Below the pieces are notes generated by a model that was not told where the DNA came from, ran no database searches, and saw nothing but the letters and a program-made list of their open reading frames with translations. A stretch of 64,000 nucleotides of DNA from Cladosporium sp. IMV 00045 (taxonomy: Eukaryota > Ascomycota > Dothideomycetes > Cladosporiales > Cladosporiaceae): contig MSJI02000096.1 in the NCBI GenBank assembly GCA_001931905.2, positions 24,570-88,569 of the forward strand, written 5' to 3'. This document shows positions 54,209 through 64,000 of this stretch, one piece after another; positions within the stretch are counted from its first letter, which is position 1; each line of letters opens with the position of its first letter. Both the position numbers and the translations under genes were made by a program.

Positions 54209-55137
54209 GGTTGTGAATTCATATAGACTTTGCCGAAGGGCTGGAACAGACTACCAAGAAATGGTAAAAACTGGGGGCTAGCGAGTGTGTGTTTATACAA
54301 GAAAAGTAACGATTACAAACAAAAGGAGCGGTCACTACTTATTAGTCAAGAAGAGGGTAGAAACCCAATCTACGATGACACAGAGAGAGGATACGACACA
54401 CGCGTAGAAGGGCGGGAAGGCCTTGGGCCCCGTAGGGCGCGATAGTATCTGGACTTGCCTTAATTTTTTGCATGGGGGTCAATGATAACCCGAAAACTGG
54501 AAAGAGTCTCCGCTGTCGATTATAGAGACGTGTGATTGGTTAAATTGAGCATTCTGAAGGCTTGGGGATCTGGCGATAGTGGAGAATGGGGTGCCTCGTG
54601 CCGGTAACGACGGCGCGGGCGAAGTGGGGGAATAGCCGATATCGTTGGAGAACATCCACTCTGATGGCTCTTTATCTTTTGGAACATGTATGACTGATTA
54701 TTGATCGTGGAGTCGATACAAGGCAATTGATCAATCATCATAATAATAATCATGGATAGAATGGAAATTATCAACCTGATTGATCGAACAACTGATCCAA
54801 TTCGAAATAGCATCGGCGTTTGAAATATCAATTACTTTCCAGAACTCGGAAGATAGATCCGTCTTGTGCGAATGAAATCGCAGTTAACTGCATCCAAATA
54901 CTTTGCCCTAACTAACTTGCGTACTACACCATATATCGGTGTCTATGTAATGCATTTGCGGGTCGATCAGGCCGACCAACGTCATGATTCGACAAGCAAG
55001 CCATATGTAAGTGTACATGTATGTATATACCTGTATGCATGTGTTGTCCAAGGAAACAATCCATTCAAAATGATCAAGAAGAAAAAGAAAACACACAAAA
55101 TACGAAAACATGACTCATCCAGTCATCAAATCCTCAC
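54209..55137. other. Intergenic, AT-richer, nothing coding recognised
   Basis: MFS promoter on the left and 3' flank of the secreted Thr-rich gene on the right. Short AATAAT-type runs near 54740. No gene seen. Confidence 0.55.
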
Positions 55138-56167
55138 TCAAGTCCCATCATCAGGCTTAGCATTAGCAAAAGCCACACTCCCACAAACCTCCGCAACGAA
55201 CAGCCCAGCACCAGGCTCCATGGGATGATTCGGGCCCGCGCCATAATAAGCCTGCAAGCCCAGCCCACAGCTCAACTCGCCGGTGCCAAACTCCACAGGG
55301 AAAGCGAGCGAGCATTCGCCCGTCCTGATATCCCAAGCGCTGGCGGCGCACTTCTCCGCTTCGACGCAGAGCTGGCAGCAGGCGGACGCGTCGGTCGTGT
55401 TGGTGCTGTAGGTCGCGCCGGTGGAGGTTCGCTCAGAGTAGGAGAGGCCGTATTGACGGCCTGTGGCGGAGGCGCCGGGGCCGGCGGCGGAGATGAGCGC
55501 GGAGGGTGCGCAGCGGGCGTCTTGGGTTGTGGTTGCGGTGGTTGAGGGTGAGGTGGCGTTCACTGTCGGTCCGCAGGCGCCGGGCGTGGTTGTGAGGGAT
55601 GTGGCGATGGCGTAGGCTGTTCCGCCGGAGGATGTAGTCGTTGTCGTCGCCTGGCTGAATTCGGTGTACTGCGTGTATGTGCTGGTTTCGTCCGCTGGCG
55701 CGAAAGTGTAGGTTTGCCCGTAGGTTGTCGTGGAAGTCTTGGTGATTGTGCAATCTGCGTCTTGACGGACATGCAGGCTGCGATCTCTGTTGTTTGGATC
55801 TGGCTCTATTGTCTGGCTTCTGTTGCCTCCAGATGTGTAGATTGTTGTTGTGGGCTGAGCAGTACTGGAGATCTCAGTTAGCTCACGTCTATACACAGTG
55901 GCCGAACGCAACATACATTGTTCCATTAGCCGTGCAATCCGTCTCATTACTCGTGATCGTCTGCATTGTCTTCGTCGAGCTCTCCCTCACGACATTGGTG
56001 AAAGTGCCCAAGTCCTGCGGCGTCGTAGCGTGAATGGTCGTTACGTGTGTCGAAAGATAGGTCGCCGTGCTGGTGGGCACAATGACCTGCTCTGTGGTTG
56101 TTTGGCAAGCCTGTGGCAAGGCATAGCCAATGCCCGCCAGCAGCGGCGCGTATGCAACAGCCTTCAT
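55138..56167 (-). CDS. Secreted Thr/Ser-rich protein with PAN/apple-like C-terminus
   Basis: There are two exons, 56167-55917 and 55864-55138 (52-base intron, 325 residues). The signal peptide MKAVAYAPLLAGIGYALPQA is followed by about 190 residues rich in Thr, Ser and Ala, with several NxS/T sites, typical of an O-glycosylated cell-wall or surface stalk. The last 95 residues hold a compact Cys region: DASACCQLCVEAEKCAASAW, GECSLAF, LSCGLGLQAYYG and VAEVCGSVAF. CCxxC-x5-CAAxxW resembles the PAN/apple module used for carbohydrate or protein binding. No GPI-type hydrophobic tail is present, so the protein is probably released or trapped in the wall. Function unknown. Confidence 0.78.
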
Positions 56168-57169
56168 ACTCTCTTTGCTCGCGGTGTTCAGAGAAACTCA
56201 GTCTGGAATATATACAAGACGACAAGCAGTCCGCCGAAATGTCACTAGAATCAAACGAAATCTCGAGATGACGGCACGCAAAAGAAAGAGTCGAAAGATT
56301 CAAGAAAATCAATCCAAGAAGCGTCAAAACCGGCCAACACGCGCTGAACCGAAAAGCCTTCTTCCAGTGTTCAACCCGTCGCAACGAAACAAGGGCTTGT
56401 CAACGGGCAGTCTCCGGGCTAACCGGGGGACCCTGAGACATACAGAATAGACACACCCCGTAGACAAACGCCCGCCCAAACAGGAATGGAGTCATGTCGA
56501 CCTTGGTCCGTTCAGCGAAAGATCAACAGGCCCGATGCATGAATGGCGGTCTCTTTGAATCCTTGCGCGTGAAGTGTGCAGGACTGCCCGGCTGTCGTAG
56601 GACGGACGCCACTCCCGCCCTTGCCGTGATTGAAGCGCGGCTTGGAATTGTATGCCTGGGTTTTTTTGCATGCAGCGTAACTCAACGATTTTGAGATGCT
56701 TGTGATGGCTTTTATTTGAGTGAAGGGATTCCGGATAGTGGCCGTACGGAGTCAAGGGTCTTTTCGGCGCTTGGGAGTCGGTTGCATTAGCTCGGTGGAG
56801 AAATTGTGGTTGCTTGACGACGAGTCCCGAGAACGAAGGCCGCGTCCGAGACATATGACGGTGAAGTTGCATTCGAGCGTGTAAGACTTCTCTACGATAG
56901 ATAGGCCTGGATGATTGTCACAGGCATCGATTCATTTGACAAGACAGTATTCCACAGGAAGGTCAAGTATCAATAGGAGCACGAAGAGAGGAAAGATGCA
57001 AAGAGAACGAATACATGATTGTGAACTTTATCGATAGATTCATTTCATGATATAGGCATATAGCATAGATAGGTCCAATTTCCAATGTTTGCAATTTCTT
57101 TTAACTTCTTTGCTTTTGTTTTTACTTCTTTTCTCATCTTTTTTAATTCATTCAGTTCGCCATCCCAGT
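56168..57169. other. Intergenic, 1.0 kb, nothing coding recognised
   Basis: Promoter of the secreted Thr-rich gene and 3' flank of leu1; T-rich stretch at about 57085-57150 marks the leu1 3' UTR. Confidence 0.55.
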
Positions 57170-59503
57170 CTACCACTCGAGCGGCTCGCTCTTCTCCTCA
57201 CCACGGTTGGTCTTGGGCACAGGCGCAGCGTCCACCTTGACGGCACCAGTGCGGTGACGCGACAGGTAGCCGCTGCCGTCCAACCAAGGAGTCTCGACGG
57301 AGCGTCTGCTCTCGAACTTGGTGATGATGTCATCCTTCTGCATGGTGAGGCCGATCTCGTCGAGACCGTTGACGAGGCAGTGCTTCTTGAAGCCGTCGAC
57401 CTCGAACTCGGCGAGGACGTTTCCTTGGGCGTCCTTAACGACGGTGTTCTCAAGATCCACCTCGAGCTCACGGCCGGCTTCAGCCTCCGCGTAGATCTTC
57501 TGCAGCTTGGCCTCGTCGGCGATCTTGAGCGGCAGCATGCCGTTCTTGAAGGTGTTGTTGAAGAAGATGTCACCGAAAGAGCTGGCGATGATGCACTTGA
57601 TGCCGAAGTCGAGCAGGGCCCAGGGTGCGTGCTCACGACTGCTACCGCAGCCGAAGTTGGGGCCAGAGACGACGAGGATCTTAGAGGTAGTATAAGGCTC
57701 TTTGTTGAGGACAAAGTCGCCATTCTTGCTGCCATCCTCGTTGAAGCGCCAGCCGTGGAAAAGACCAGTGGAGAGGCCGGAACGCTTGATGGTCTTGAGG
57801 AACTGTTTGGGAATGATGGCGTCGGTGTCGACGTTAGAGCGGTCCAGAGGTGCGGCGATACCCTTAAGCTGGGTGAACTTAGGAAGGCCAGTGCCGCTAC
57901 TGGCAGGTGCGGAGGTCTGGACGGTGTTGCCTTGACCCACCTCAGGCAGGTCGAGGACGTTGTCGAGGTCGACATCGGACTCGGCATCGTCGAGCTGGCT
58001 GGTCGGTGACTCGATGCGGTTGGGTGCGCGCTTAGCGGAAGGCAGAGCCTGCTCGTAGCCAGCAAGGTTTCTGACGTCGGCGAGCTTGCCGACCAGGGCG
58101 GCGGCGGCAGCCATGGCGGGAGACATGAGGTGAGTGCGTCCACCAGCACCCTGGCGGCCCTCGAAGTTGCGGTTTGATGTACTAGCGCAACGCTCGCCAG
58201 GAGAGAGAATGTCGGGGTTCATACCAAGGCACATAGAGCAACCAGCTTCTCTCCACTCGAAGCCAGCATCTTGGAAGATCTTGTCGAGACCCTCGGCCTC
58301 AGCTTGCTTCTTGACCAGACCAGAGCCAGGGACGATCATGACGCGCTTGAGATTAGGGGCGGCCTTCTTGCCCTTGACAATGTGTGCTGCGATCCTCAGA
58401 TCCTCAATGCGGGCGTTTGTGCATGAGCCGATGAAGACCTTGTCAAGTTCGATGTCGGTCATCTTGGTGCCAGCGGTCAGACCCATGTAGGTGAGAGCGC
58501 GCTCGCAAGCCTTCTTCTTGTTTTCGTCGTCAAAGTCGCCAGGGCCAGGGACGACACCGGTAATACCAATGACATCCTGGGGTGAAGTGCCCCAGGAGAC
58601 TGTGGGCTCGATGTCCTTCGCGTCGATGAAAATGTCAACATCAAACTTGGCACCCTCGTCGGTGCGCAAGCCCCTCCAGTACTTGATGGCCTTCTCCCAC
58701 TCTGGTGAGTCGGGCTTGGGAGCAAGAGGCTTGCCCTTGAGATATTCGAAAGTCGTCTCGTCCGGTGCGACCATACCAGCGCGAGCGCCACCCTCGATTG
58801 CCATGTTGCAAATCGACATTCTCGCCTCCATGCTCAGCCCGCGAATGGCACTGCCACAGAACTCAATAACGTGACCAGTACCACCGGCGGTACCGATTTG
58901 GCCAATGACGTAAAGAACAATATCTTTGCTGCTGACACCGGGAGCGAGCTCTCCGTCCACTTGGACTCTCATGTTTTTACTCCTGCTTGAGAGAAGAGTC
59001 TGAGTTGCAAGAACGTGTTCCACCTCGGAGGTTCCAATGCCAAACGCAAGGGCACCAAAAGCGCCGTGTGTGCTGGTATGGCTGTCACCGCAAACCACTG
59101 TGGTGCCTGGCAGAGTGAAACCCTGCTCGGGGCCAATGATGTGCACGATTCCCTGCCTCTTGTCGCCCAGGCCAAAGTAGGTGAGCTTGAAGTCCTTGAC
59201 ATTCTGCTCGAGAGTCTCGCACTGGGTTCTGCTGTCGTCCTCCTTGACGAAGTCGCTCACGTTCTTGAAGTTTTTCCTTGAAGACGTGGGCACGTTGTGG
59301 TCGGTGGTGACGAGGGTGTTATCAGGTCGGCGAACTTTGCGGCCAGCGTTCTTGAGGCCTTCGAAGGCCTGGGGAGAGGTAACCTCGTGGACCAGGTGAC
59401 GGTCAATGTACAGCACGCAAGTGCCGCCCTCCTGTTCGTCAACAACGTGGTCATTGAAGACCTTGTCGTAGAGGGTCGACGGGCCCTTGATAACGCCAGG
59501 CAT
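57170..59503 (-). CDS. leu1: 3-isopropylmalate dehydratase (LeuC-LeuD fused)
   Basis: A single exon of 777 residues. The large-subunit part (1-480) has [37 protein letters not shown] and the 4Fe-4S Cys at 361 (IGSCTNAR), 422 and 425 ([10 protein letters not shown]). A variable linker (about 495-555) joins the small-subunit swivel part, with [17 protein letters not shown] and [14 protein letters not shown]. Fungi use this fused form to isomerise 2-isopropylmalate to 3-isopropylmalate in leucine synthesis, and length matches yeast Leu1 (779). The upstream region carries two perfect Gcn4/CpcA sites shared with the aminopeptidase gene. Strong codon bias on this strand makes long antisense frames, which are shadows. 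Confidence 0.97.
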   Translation of the reverse strand: MPGVIKGPSTLYDKVFNDHVVDEQEGGTCVLYIDRHLVHEVTSPQAFEGLKNAGRKVRRPDNTLVTTDHNVPTSSRKNFKNVSDFVKEDDSRTQCETLEQNVKDFKLTYFGLGDKRQGIVHIIGPEQGFTLPGTTVVCGDSHTSTHGAFGALAFGIGTSEVEHVLATQTLLSSRSKNMRVQVDGELAPGVSSKDIVLYVIGQIGTAGGTGHVIEFCGSAIRGLSMEARMSICNMAIEGGARAGMVAPDETTFEYLKGKPLAPKPDSPEWEKAIKYWRGLRTDEGAKFDVDIFIDAKDIEPTVSWGTSPQDVIGITGVVPGPGDFDDENKKKACERALTYMGLTAGTKMTDIELDKVFIGSCTNARIEDLRIAAHIVKGKKAAPNLKRVMIVPGSGLVKKQAEAEGLDKIFQDAGFEWREAGCSMCLGMNPDILSPGERCASTSNRNFEGRQGAGGRTHLMSPAMAAAAALVGKLADVRNLAGYEQALPSAKRAPNRIESPTSQLDDAESDVDLDNVLDLPEVGQGNTVQTSAPASSGTGLPKFTQLKGIAAPLDRSNVDTDAIIPKQFLKTIKRSGLSTGLFHGWRFNEDGSKNGDFVLNKEPYTTSKILVVSGPNFGCGSSREHAPWALLDFGIKCIIASSFGDIFFNNTFKNGMLPLKIADEAKLQKIYAEAEAGRELEVDLENTVVKDAQGNVLAEFEVDGFKKHCLVNGLDEIGLTMQKDDIITKFESRRSVETPWLDGSGYLSRHRTGAVKVDAAPVPKTNRGEEKSEPLEW

Positions 59504-59745
59504 ATTTGTGACTGTGCTCGCTGTGTTTCTGCCTCAGGGCTTCTGTGGATGGCAACCGGTTGAAGGGGTATTTTACAGTATGAAAGATGCGAAGGAAGTC
59601 GCTGGAAGAAGTGAATGGGGATATAGGAGTGGGAGGAGGTGGAGGAGAGTGATTTTGTCCTTGTCACCGAAACCGTTCGCCTTCATTTACACATTTCACC
59701 CCACCCGACATCGGATTCATTGACAAACACTCGCCTCTCATTCGC

Positions 59746-59752
59746 TGAGTCA
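59746..59752 (+). promoter_or_regulatory. Gcn4/CpcA-type site TGAGTCA
   Basis: Perfect 7-mer about 245 bases upstream of leu1 and 300 upstream of the aminopeptidase ATG. Gcn4-family factors bind this site in amino-acid starvation; occupancy here is inferred. Confidence 0.6.
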
Positions 59753-59885
59753 ATGCAGCAGAGACACACGTTGGCCGATCTTGCGGAGCGTCTGACACGA
59801 CCGCCACCTCGCCGAGATCGCAGTACGAAAGAGACGAAGAGACAGATGAAGTCTAGCGTGAGTCGCGTGCCTTGCCTCGTGCGCT

Positions 59886-59892
59886 TGACTCA
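59886..59892 (+). promoter_or_regulatory. Gcn4/CpcA-type site TGACTCA
   Basis: Second perfect 7-mer, 160 bases upstream of the aminopeptidase ATG. Confidence 0.6.
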
Positions 59893-60051
59893 AGCTCGTT
59901 CGATGACGCCAGCCACCGGAGCAAGCTGGAGAGCTGGAGCCGAGAGCTCGACCGTCACCAAACAGCCCGTACATACATGTACATGTTTGTAGCTTGATAT
60001 CGGCACATGTTGCTGGATTACACCAAATCACATACCACTATCCCCGTCACC

Positions 60052-61215
60052 ATGAAATACTCTCTGCTCACGGTGGGCCTGGGTGCCTCGCTCGCCCAGG
60101 CCATTTACCTCCCGGCCGACATCAACACCGGCCTCGACTGGCTCTCTGGCCAGCAACAACCTGTAGTGGAAGCCGAGAAGTTTCTCATCGAGCTGGCACC
60201 TGGCGAGACGAGATATGTCACCGAAGACGAGAAATGGGAGCTCAGAAGGGAAGGCAAGGGCTTCTTCGACATCACCGGCCTGCCTGAACGCGAGCCTTCG
60301 ATCCGTTCCCAGGCATCCGTCAAATACCCCAAGAAGCCTGCCTACAACGACACAGTATCGCCGCTGTTGAAAGAGCTGGACCAGAAGAACATGCGTAGCC
60401 ATCTGGAGAAGTTCACCTCGTTTCACACTCGCTACTACAAGAGCGACTACGGCAGGCAGTCTTCTGAATGGCTGTTTGATCAGGTCAACAAGACTCTTGC
60501 GCATGCCGGTGCCGGTGAGGCGCATTTCTTCCAGCACGAATGGGGACAAAACAGCATCATTGCGACTCTGCCTGGAAAGAGCGAGAAGACCGTCGTGATC
60601 GGGGCACACCAGGACAGCATCAACCTCTTCCTGCCCTCCATCCTGGCAGCTCCTGGTGCCGATGACGATGGCTCCGGCACGGTCACCATTCTCGAAGCCC
60701 TCCGCGTCCTTCTGCAAGACAAGGACATCCTGCATGGCAAAGCCGAGAACACTGTCGAGTTCCACTGGTACAGTGCCGAAGAGGGCGGCCTGCTCGGTAG
60801 CCAGGCCATCTTCAGCGCATACGAGAAGCAAGGCCGCGACGTGAAAGCAATGCTGCAGCAGGACATGACCGGCTACACGCATGCCACCATCGCAGCCGGC
60901 GAGCCGGAGAGTGTCGGTGTCATCACTGACTTTGTCGACCCTGGCCTCACCACTTTCATCAAGGAGGTTGTGAGCACCTACTGCACGATTCCATACGTGG
61001 AGACTAAGTGTGGCTACGCTTGCTCCGACCATGCCAGCGCCAGCAAGCACGGCTACCCGTCTGCGTTCGTGATTGAGTCTGATTTCAAGTACAGCGACAA
61101 GAAGATCCACACGACTGATGACAAGGTCGAATACCTCGACTTCAAGCACATGCTTCAGCATGCGCGTTTGACACTTGGGTTGGCATACGAGCTGGCATTT
61201 GCAAAGTTTGACTAA
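60052..61215 (+). CDS. lap1: Secreted leucine aminopeptidase, M28 family
   Basis: A single exon of 387 residues, the size of Aspergillus LAP1-type enzymes. It has a signal peptide ([17 protein letters not shown]) and a propeptide to about residue 80. The zinc ligands in M28 order are His186 (IGAHQDS), the Asp pair in GADDDGSGT (204-206), Glu243/244 ([10 protein letters not shown]), Asp271 (QDMTGY) and His353 (HTTDDK). Cys320 and Cys324 probably pair. The enzyme removes N-terminal Leu and similar residues from peptides outside the cell. The start at 60052 is preferred over an in-frame ATG 15 codons upstream because the signal peptide begins there. Its promoter is shared with leu1. Confidence 0.94.
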   Translation: MKYSLLTVGLGASLAQAIYLPADINTGLDWLSGQQQPVVEAEKFLIELAPGETRYVTEDEKWELRREGKGFFDITGLPEREPSIRSQASVKYPKKPAYNDTVSPLLKELDQKNMRSHLEKFTSFHTRYYKSDYGRQSSEWLFDQVNKTLAHAGAGEAHFFQHEWGQNSIIATLPGKSEKTVVIGAHQDSINLFLPSILAAPGADDDGSGTVTILEALRVLLQDKDILHGKAENTVEFHWYSAEEGGLLGSQAIFSAYEKQGRDVKAMLQQDMTGYTHATIAAGEPESVGVITDFVDPGLTTFIKEVVSTYCTIPYVETKCGYACSDHASASKHGYPSAFVIESDFKYSDKKIHTTDDKVEYLDFKHMLQHARLTLGLAYELAFAKFD

Positions 61216-63195
61216 ATGTGGCCTACGGGTCGTCCGGGATTGTTTGTTAAGCATATCAATACTGTGATCTGTTAGTCGATGAAGCGCCAGCCTTGCATTG
61301 TTCGCATTATGGGCCTTGTTCACTCATAACATAAGTCAGCGTAATAACACATATTCCAAAATCTCAGAATACTAATAACATGTGCTTTCATTCAAATCCA
61401 GATGAGCTATCCAACCTATCCTCTTTAAAACGCACGCGACACCGTATGCACGCATCACGCCAAAGACACAATACACTCTTTGTCCATCCATTCTACTGAC
61501 CCTTCATGATTCCAACGTATCTCCCAAGTCAATCCACCATTATTCCCCCTCACCAAGACGATCAGTCTCACCGATACCAGGGCCTCGATCTACGCCTCAT
61601 CAAACTCCGGGATCACGGCACTCCTTCATCTCCGTGCCATCTCGTGCTTCGCTCGGACGAAGAGAGCACAAAAGCATTGGAGCTATCTCAAACACGGAAC
61701 GCCACGCTTGCGAGATCCGGCCAGCCCCCATTCGCTACACATGAGGGAGCTACGCGCTCGCGCTGACGGGAATAACCCATCACCCCGGTTCTCTTACATG
61801 CACGGTACCGATTGTGATAATTCATCCTTACGAGACAGAGCCTTGCTTCTCGCTCGGCCAAAAGGCTGCAGATTGGTGAGGATGAGATTGCTGCTGTTGA
61901 GAGATGCCAGCCGGACCCGTATCAGCCCGCGGTATGGCAGGGCTTGTGTGGTGCTCAGCTTGTGCGAAGGCGTCTCACGACTCAGCTAACTTTTGATAAC
62001 CAGTAGGTATGCTTTCGCAGCTATACGTCGACCAAGTATTTGGAAGATCTACTTGCCAGCCCGAAAAAGACACTAGAAACAGGCGATCGCGGGCTCGGAT
62101 AGCTGCCTTGTTCTTGTTCCCGTGGCTTGTCTCTCTTCAATTCCCACCACCCACGCTACTCCGCATTGCCCCAGATCCCCCGCAAAACGATCGACCGCCA
62201 CCCAAACGAAGAAAAAGCCATTAGCAATGCACCAGTATAGCGCCTCCTCTTCCTCCTGGCCTGTGAGACAGTAAACAATAGAGTTGCCGGCAACCTTGAT
62301 TCCTTCCTTCTGTCCGGCCTTGCCAAACTTCTGGACCTTGAAGGAGTGGATGCATTGTGACATCCCAGGCGTCTGTGTACGTTCTGGCCGAGATATGCGC
62401 TTTTCGAGTATTGTTGTAAAGATCTGAGAGAAGGAATGGTATACCATCTATCGCTTCACTCGATCTTTGATGCAACGTTCAACAAACAACGGGTCACTTG
62501 AAGAATCTCCCTATCGCCTACGATGTCCATCAACAGCCGCCTTGCAGCTTTCTTGGGAGCACGCGGCTCGCAGCCACGGCAGCCGGGACTGCGTAAACGA
62601 AACCAATGAGGACGGGTACCAGGCTGTTTTAGGATAGCTGTTGTATGAGCTTCGACCTCGATACCTGCAACCAGGTAGTTTCTCCCCTCCTCTGCCTCCT
62701 CACCAACGTCTTGATGCGTCGTCGACTCGCAACCGTTCGAGCGGAGATTGTGAGGAGAGGTTCGTATCAAAAGAAGAGGAGGCGTAGCGAAACGGCCCTT
62801 TCAACCATAGGGCAAAGGTTTGGCGCCGCGTCTCCCGTTCCAACCGGCTGCGCAAATGACTCTATTGCCGCTGTGCTTGTTCGTCTCCTCGAGAGTTGTG
62901 TATGGCTGCTCTTGGTGAGTACCGGCTTGCGTCGCGACCTAGACTTCTTTCTGCGCGATGGGCGACGCACCAAGTGCGGAGCCGCGATCTGTGCGTGTGT
63001 GGTTTGTGATTGTTCCTTCATAAGGTACGGCGTGGCCCACACCTTCTCGTCCGTTGCTCCTCTTCCCAGTATAGAGAGACGTGGGACACTCCCCATTGAT
63101 CGTGACTGTGATCCTTCTTTGAGAGCAGTATCGTCTCATCAATCTTCATACGAACCTCTTTGGTACACCAGAAAGAGGATCTTACTAGATCGACC
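61216..63195. other. Intergenic, 2.0 kb, nothing coding recognised
   Basis: aminopeptidase 3' UTR and promoter of the acetate carrier. Several open frames of 80-180 codons on both strands (for example 62645-63199 plus, 62073-62447 minus) lack domains and coding-like composition. Confidence 0.5.
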
Positions 63196-64000
63196 ATGAC
63201 GGACACGTACAACGCGACGCACGAGAACGCCAATCTCACGTCAGGCCTGCCCAGAGGCTCTGACGCTCCTCTCGAGAAAGACTTCAGCAATGGCCAGAAC
63301 AGTATGTCGTATTGCATCGTTGTCCTCGGCATTGCTTGAAAGCTAACTTCCATATCAAAAGGCTTCCATCATGAACACCTGGACAAAGACGTCGACCCGG
63401 ACCATGCGCTGCGCCGCATCAGGACTACCGGCAGCTTGTCCATTTCGCCCGAGCTGTTCGAGAAGATCTACCTTTCGCCGCAGAACAGAGTCGCGGGAGA
63501 GCTGAGGAAGACGTTCGGTAACCCTACTCCATTGTAAGTTCTTAACGACCTTGTCGAGAAGTCATCTCAGCACAGGCGAACTGACAGCACAATGTAGAGC
63601 TCTGTCGGGCTTCCTCCTTTCCTTGACGCCTCTTTCATGCGCTCTCATGGGCTGGCGTGGAGCGGGCGGCAACGGAGCAGCCAACGTGGGCGTCTACTTC
63701 GGTTTCGGTGGCGTTCTCATGCTCATCGGATCTGTGGGCGAGGTAAGTGACGATTCTCCCTGCCTTCCCAAACTCCCCGTGCTCTTTTTACTATGCAAGT
63801 GCTGATCTCAACCCAGTGGATCATCGGCAACACCTTCCCCTTCGTCGTCTTCGGCACTTTCGGTGCCTTCTGGCTCACCTTCGGCTTCACCCTGGTGCCC
63901 ATGTACAACGCCGCGGGCGCCTACGCCTCCGATCCCATAACCAACCCCGTCGAAGGACTGCAGACAACGGGCTTCAACTCAACATTCGGTAAGCCAAAAA
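63196..64000 (+). CDS. GPR1/FUN34/YaaH-family acetate transporter, 3' end cut
   Basis: Four exons are visible: 63196-63301, 63362-63533, 63598-63742 and 63817-63988; a GTAAGC donor at 63989 leads out of the window, leaving 198 codons plus one base. The N-terminal 90 residues are cytosolic. The family signature follows as NPTPLALSGF across the second join, close to the canonical NPAPLGLxGF, then [51 protein letters not shown] and YNAAGAYA. This fits acetate permeases of the AcpA/Ady2 group, at the plasma membrane. It keeps the signature that the paralogue at 39871 has lost, so the two probably differ in substrate or control. Confidence 0.9.

Larger units (their letters stand above)
59504..60051. 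promoter_or_regulatory. Divergent promoter, leu1 / leucine aminopeptidase
   Basis: 548 bases between starts with two perfect TGASTCA sites (59746-59752 and 59886-59892) plus TGAGTCG near 59856. No CCGGNNCCGG Leu3-type site was seen. Confidence 0.7.

Noticed and set aside
57148..58149. 333-codon minus-strand and 306-codon plus-strand frames
   Set aside because: Shadows of leu1 produced by its strong codon bias.
60028..61323. 431-codon minus-strand frame
   Set aside because: Antisense to the aminopeptidase; all M28 zinc ligands are on the plus strand.
62073..62447. 124-codon minus-strand frame with a Lys-rich start
   Set aside because: A short stretch looks protein-like, but no family, no clear splice partners and no supporting context.
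62645..63199. 184-codon plus-strand frame before the acetate carrier
   Set aside because: No domain; Arg/Ser/Leu-rich composition and position fit promoter and leader of the next gene.

Overview
The window is nuclear DNA of a filamentous ascomycete. Many genes are cut by short introns (about 47-140 bases, mostly 47-76) with GTAAGT-type donors and CTAAT/CTGAC-like branch sites. The protein families are fungal: Zn2Cys6 regulators, TNA1/DAL5-type and monocarboxylate-type MFS carriers, GPR1/FUN34/YaaH acetate carriers, fused LeuC-LeuD isopropylmalate isomerase, ROT1 and BRO1. The style of several lineage-restricted proteins suggests Dothideomycetes, but that placement is an inference. No tRNA, rRNA, CRISPR array or intact transposon was found.

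Layout. 1-1764 is the 3' part of a fungal transcription factor gene. It is followed by a 5.2 kb gene-poor stretch, a small Ser-rich protein with a C-terminal Cys motif (6961-7642) and tip41 (9043-9873). From 11820 to 21748 lies a block that looks catabolic: an MFS organic-anion carrier divergent from a DapA-family 2-keto-3-deoxy acid aldolase, a Zn2Cys6 regulator ending 61 bp from the aldolase, a D-2-hydroxyacid (D-mandelate-like) dehydrogenase, an ankyrin protein and an iron-type alcohol dehydrogenase. From 22.6 to 29.1 kb are a small secreted Cys protein, a multi-spanning membrane protein and two unrelated-family amidohydrolases transcribed divergently.

From 29.6 to 40.7 kb are mostly housekeeping genes: mdj1, bro1, an ABM-like small protein, a rhodanese/Cdc25-like protein, and a peroxisomal (AKL-ending) enoyl-CoA hydratase divergent from an acetate carrier. 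A 679-residue protein of unknown role (41928-43967) is bracketed by two different tandem-repeat arrays. From 45.4 to 50.1 kb come rot1, FAU1, SmE and a SAP30-like gene. Then follow a six-exon Asp-nucleophile alpha/beta hydrolase, a possible tiny mitochondrial protein, a monocarboxylate-type MFS carrier, a secreted Thr-rich protein, leu1 divergent from a secreted leucine aminopeptidase, and the 5' part of a second acetate carrier running off the end.

How genes may work together. The 11.8-18.3 kb block has uptake, aldol cleavage, 2-hydroxyacid oxidoreduction and a local regulator, which is the composition of a sugar-acid or hydroxyacid utilisation cluster. leu1 and the aminopeptidase share a promoter carrying two perfect TGASTCA (Gcn4/CpcA) sites, consistent with joint control by amino-acid starvation. 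All exon joins were made by hand from splice consensus plus reading-frame and family continuity. The coding totals were checked to be multiples of three.
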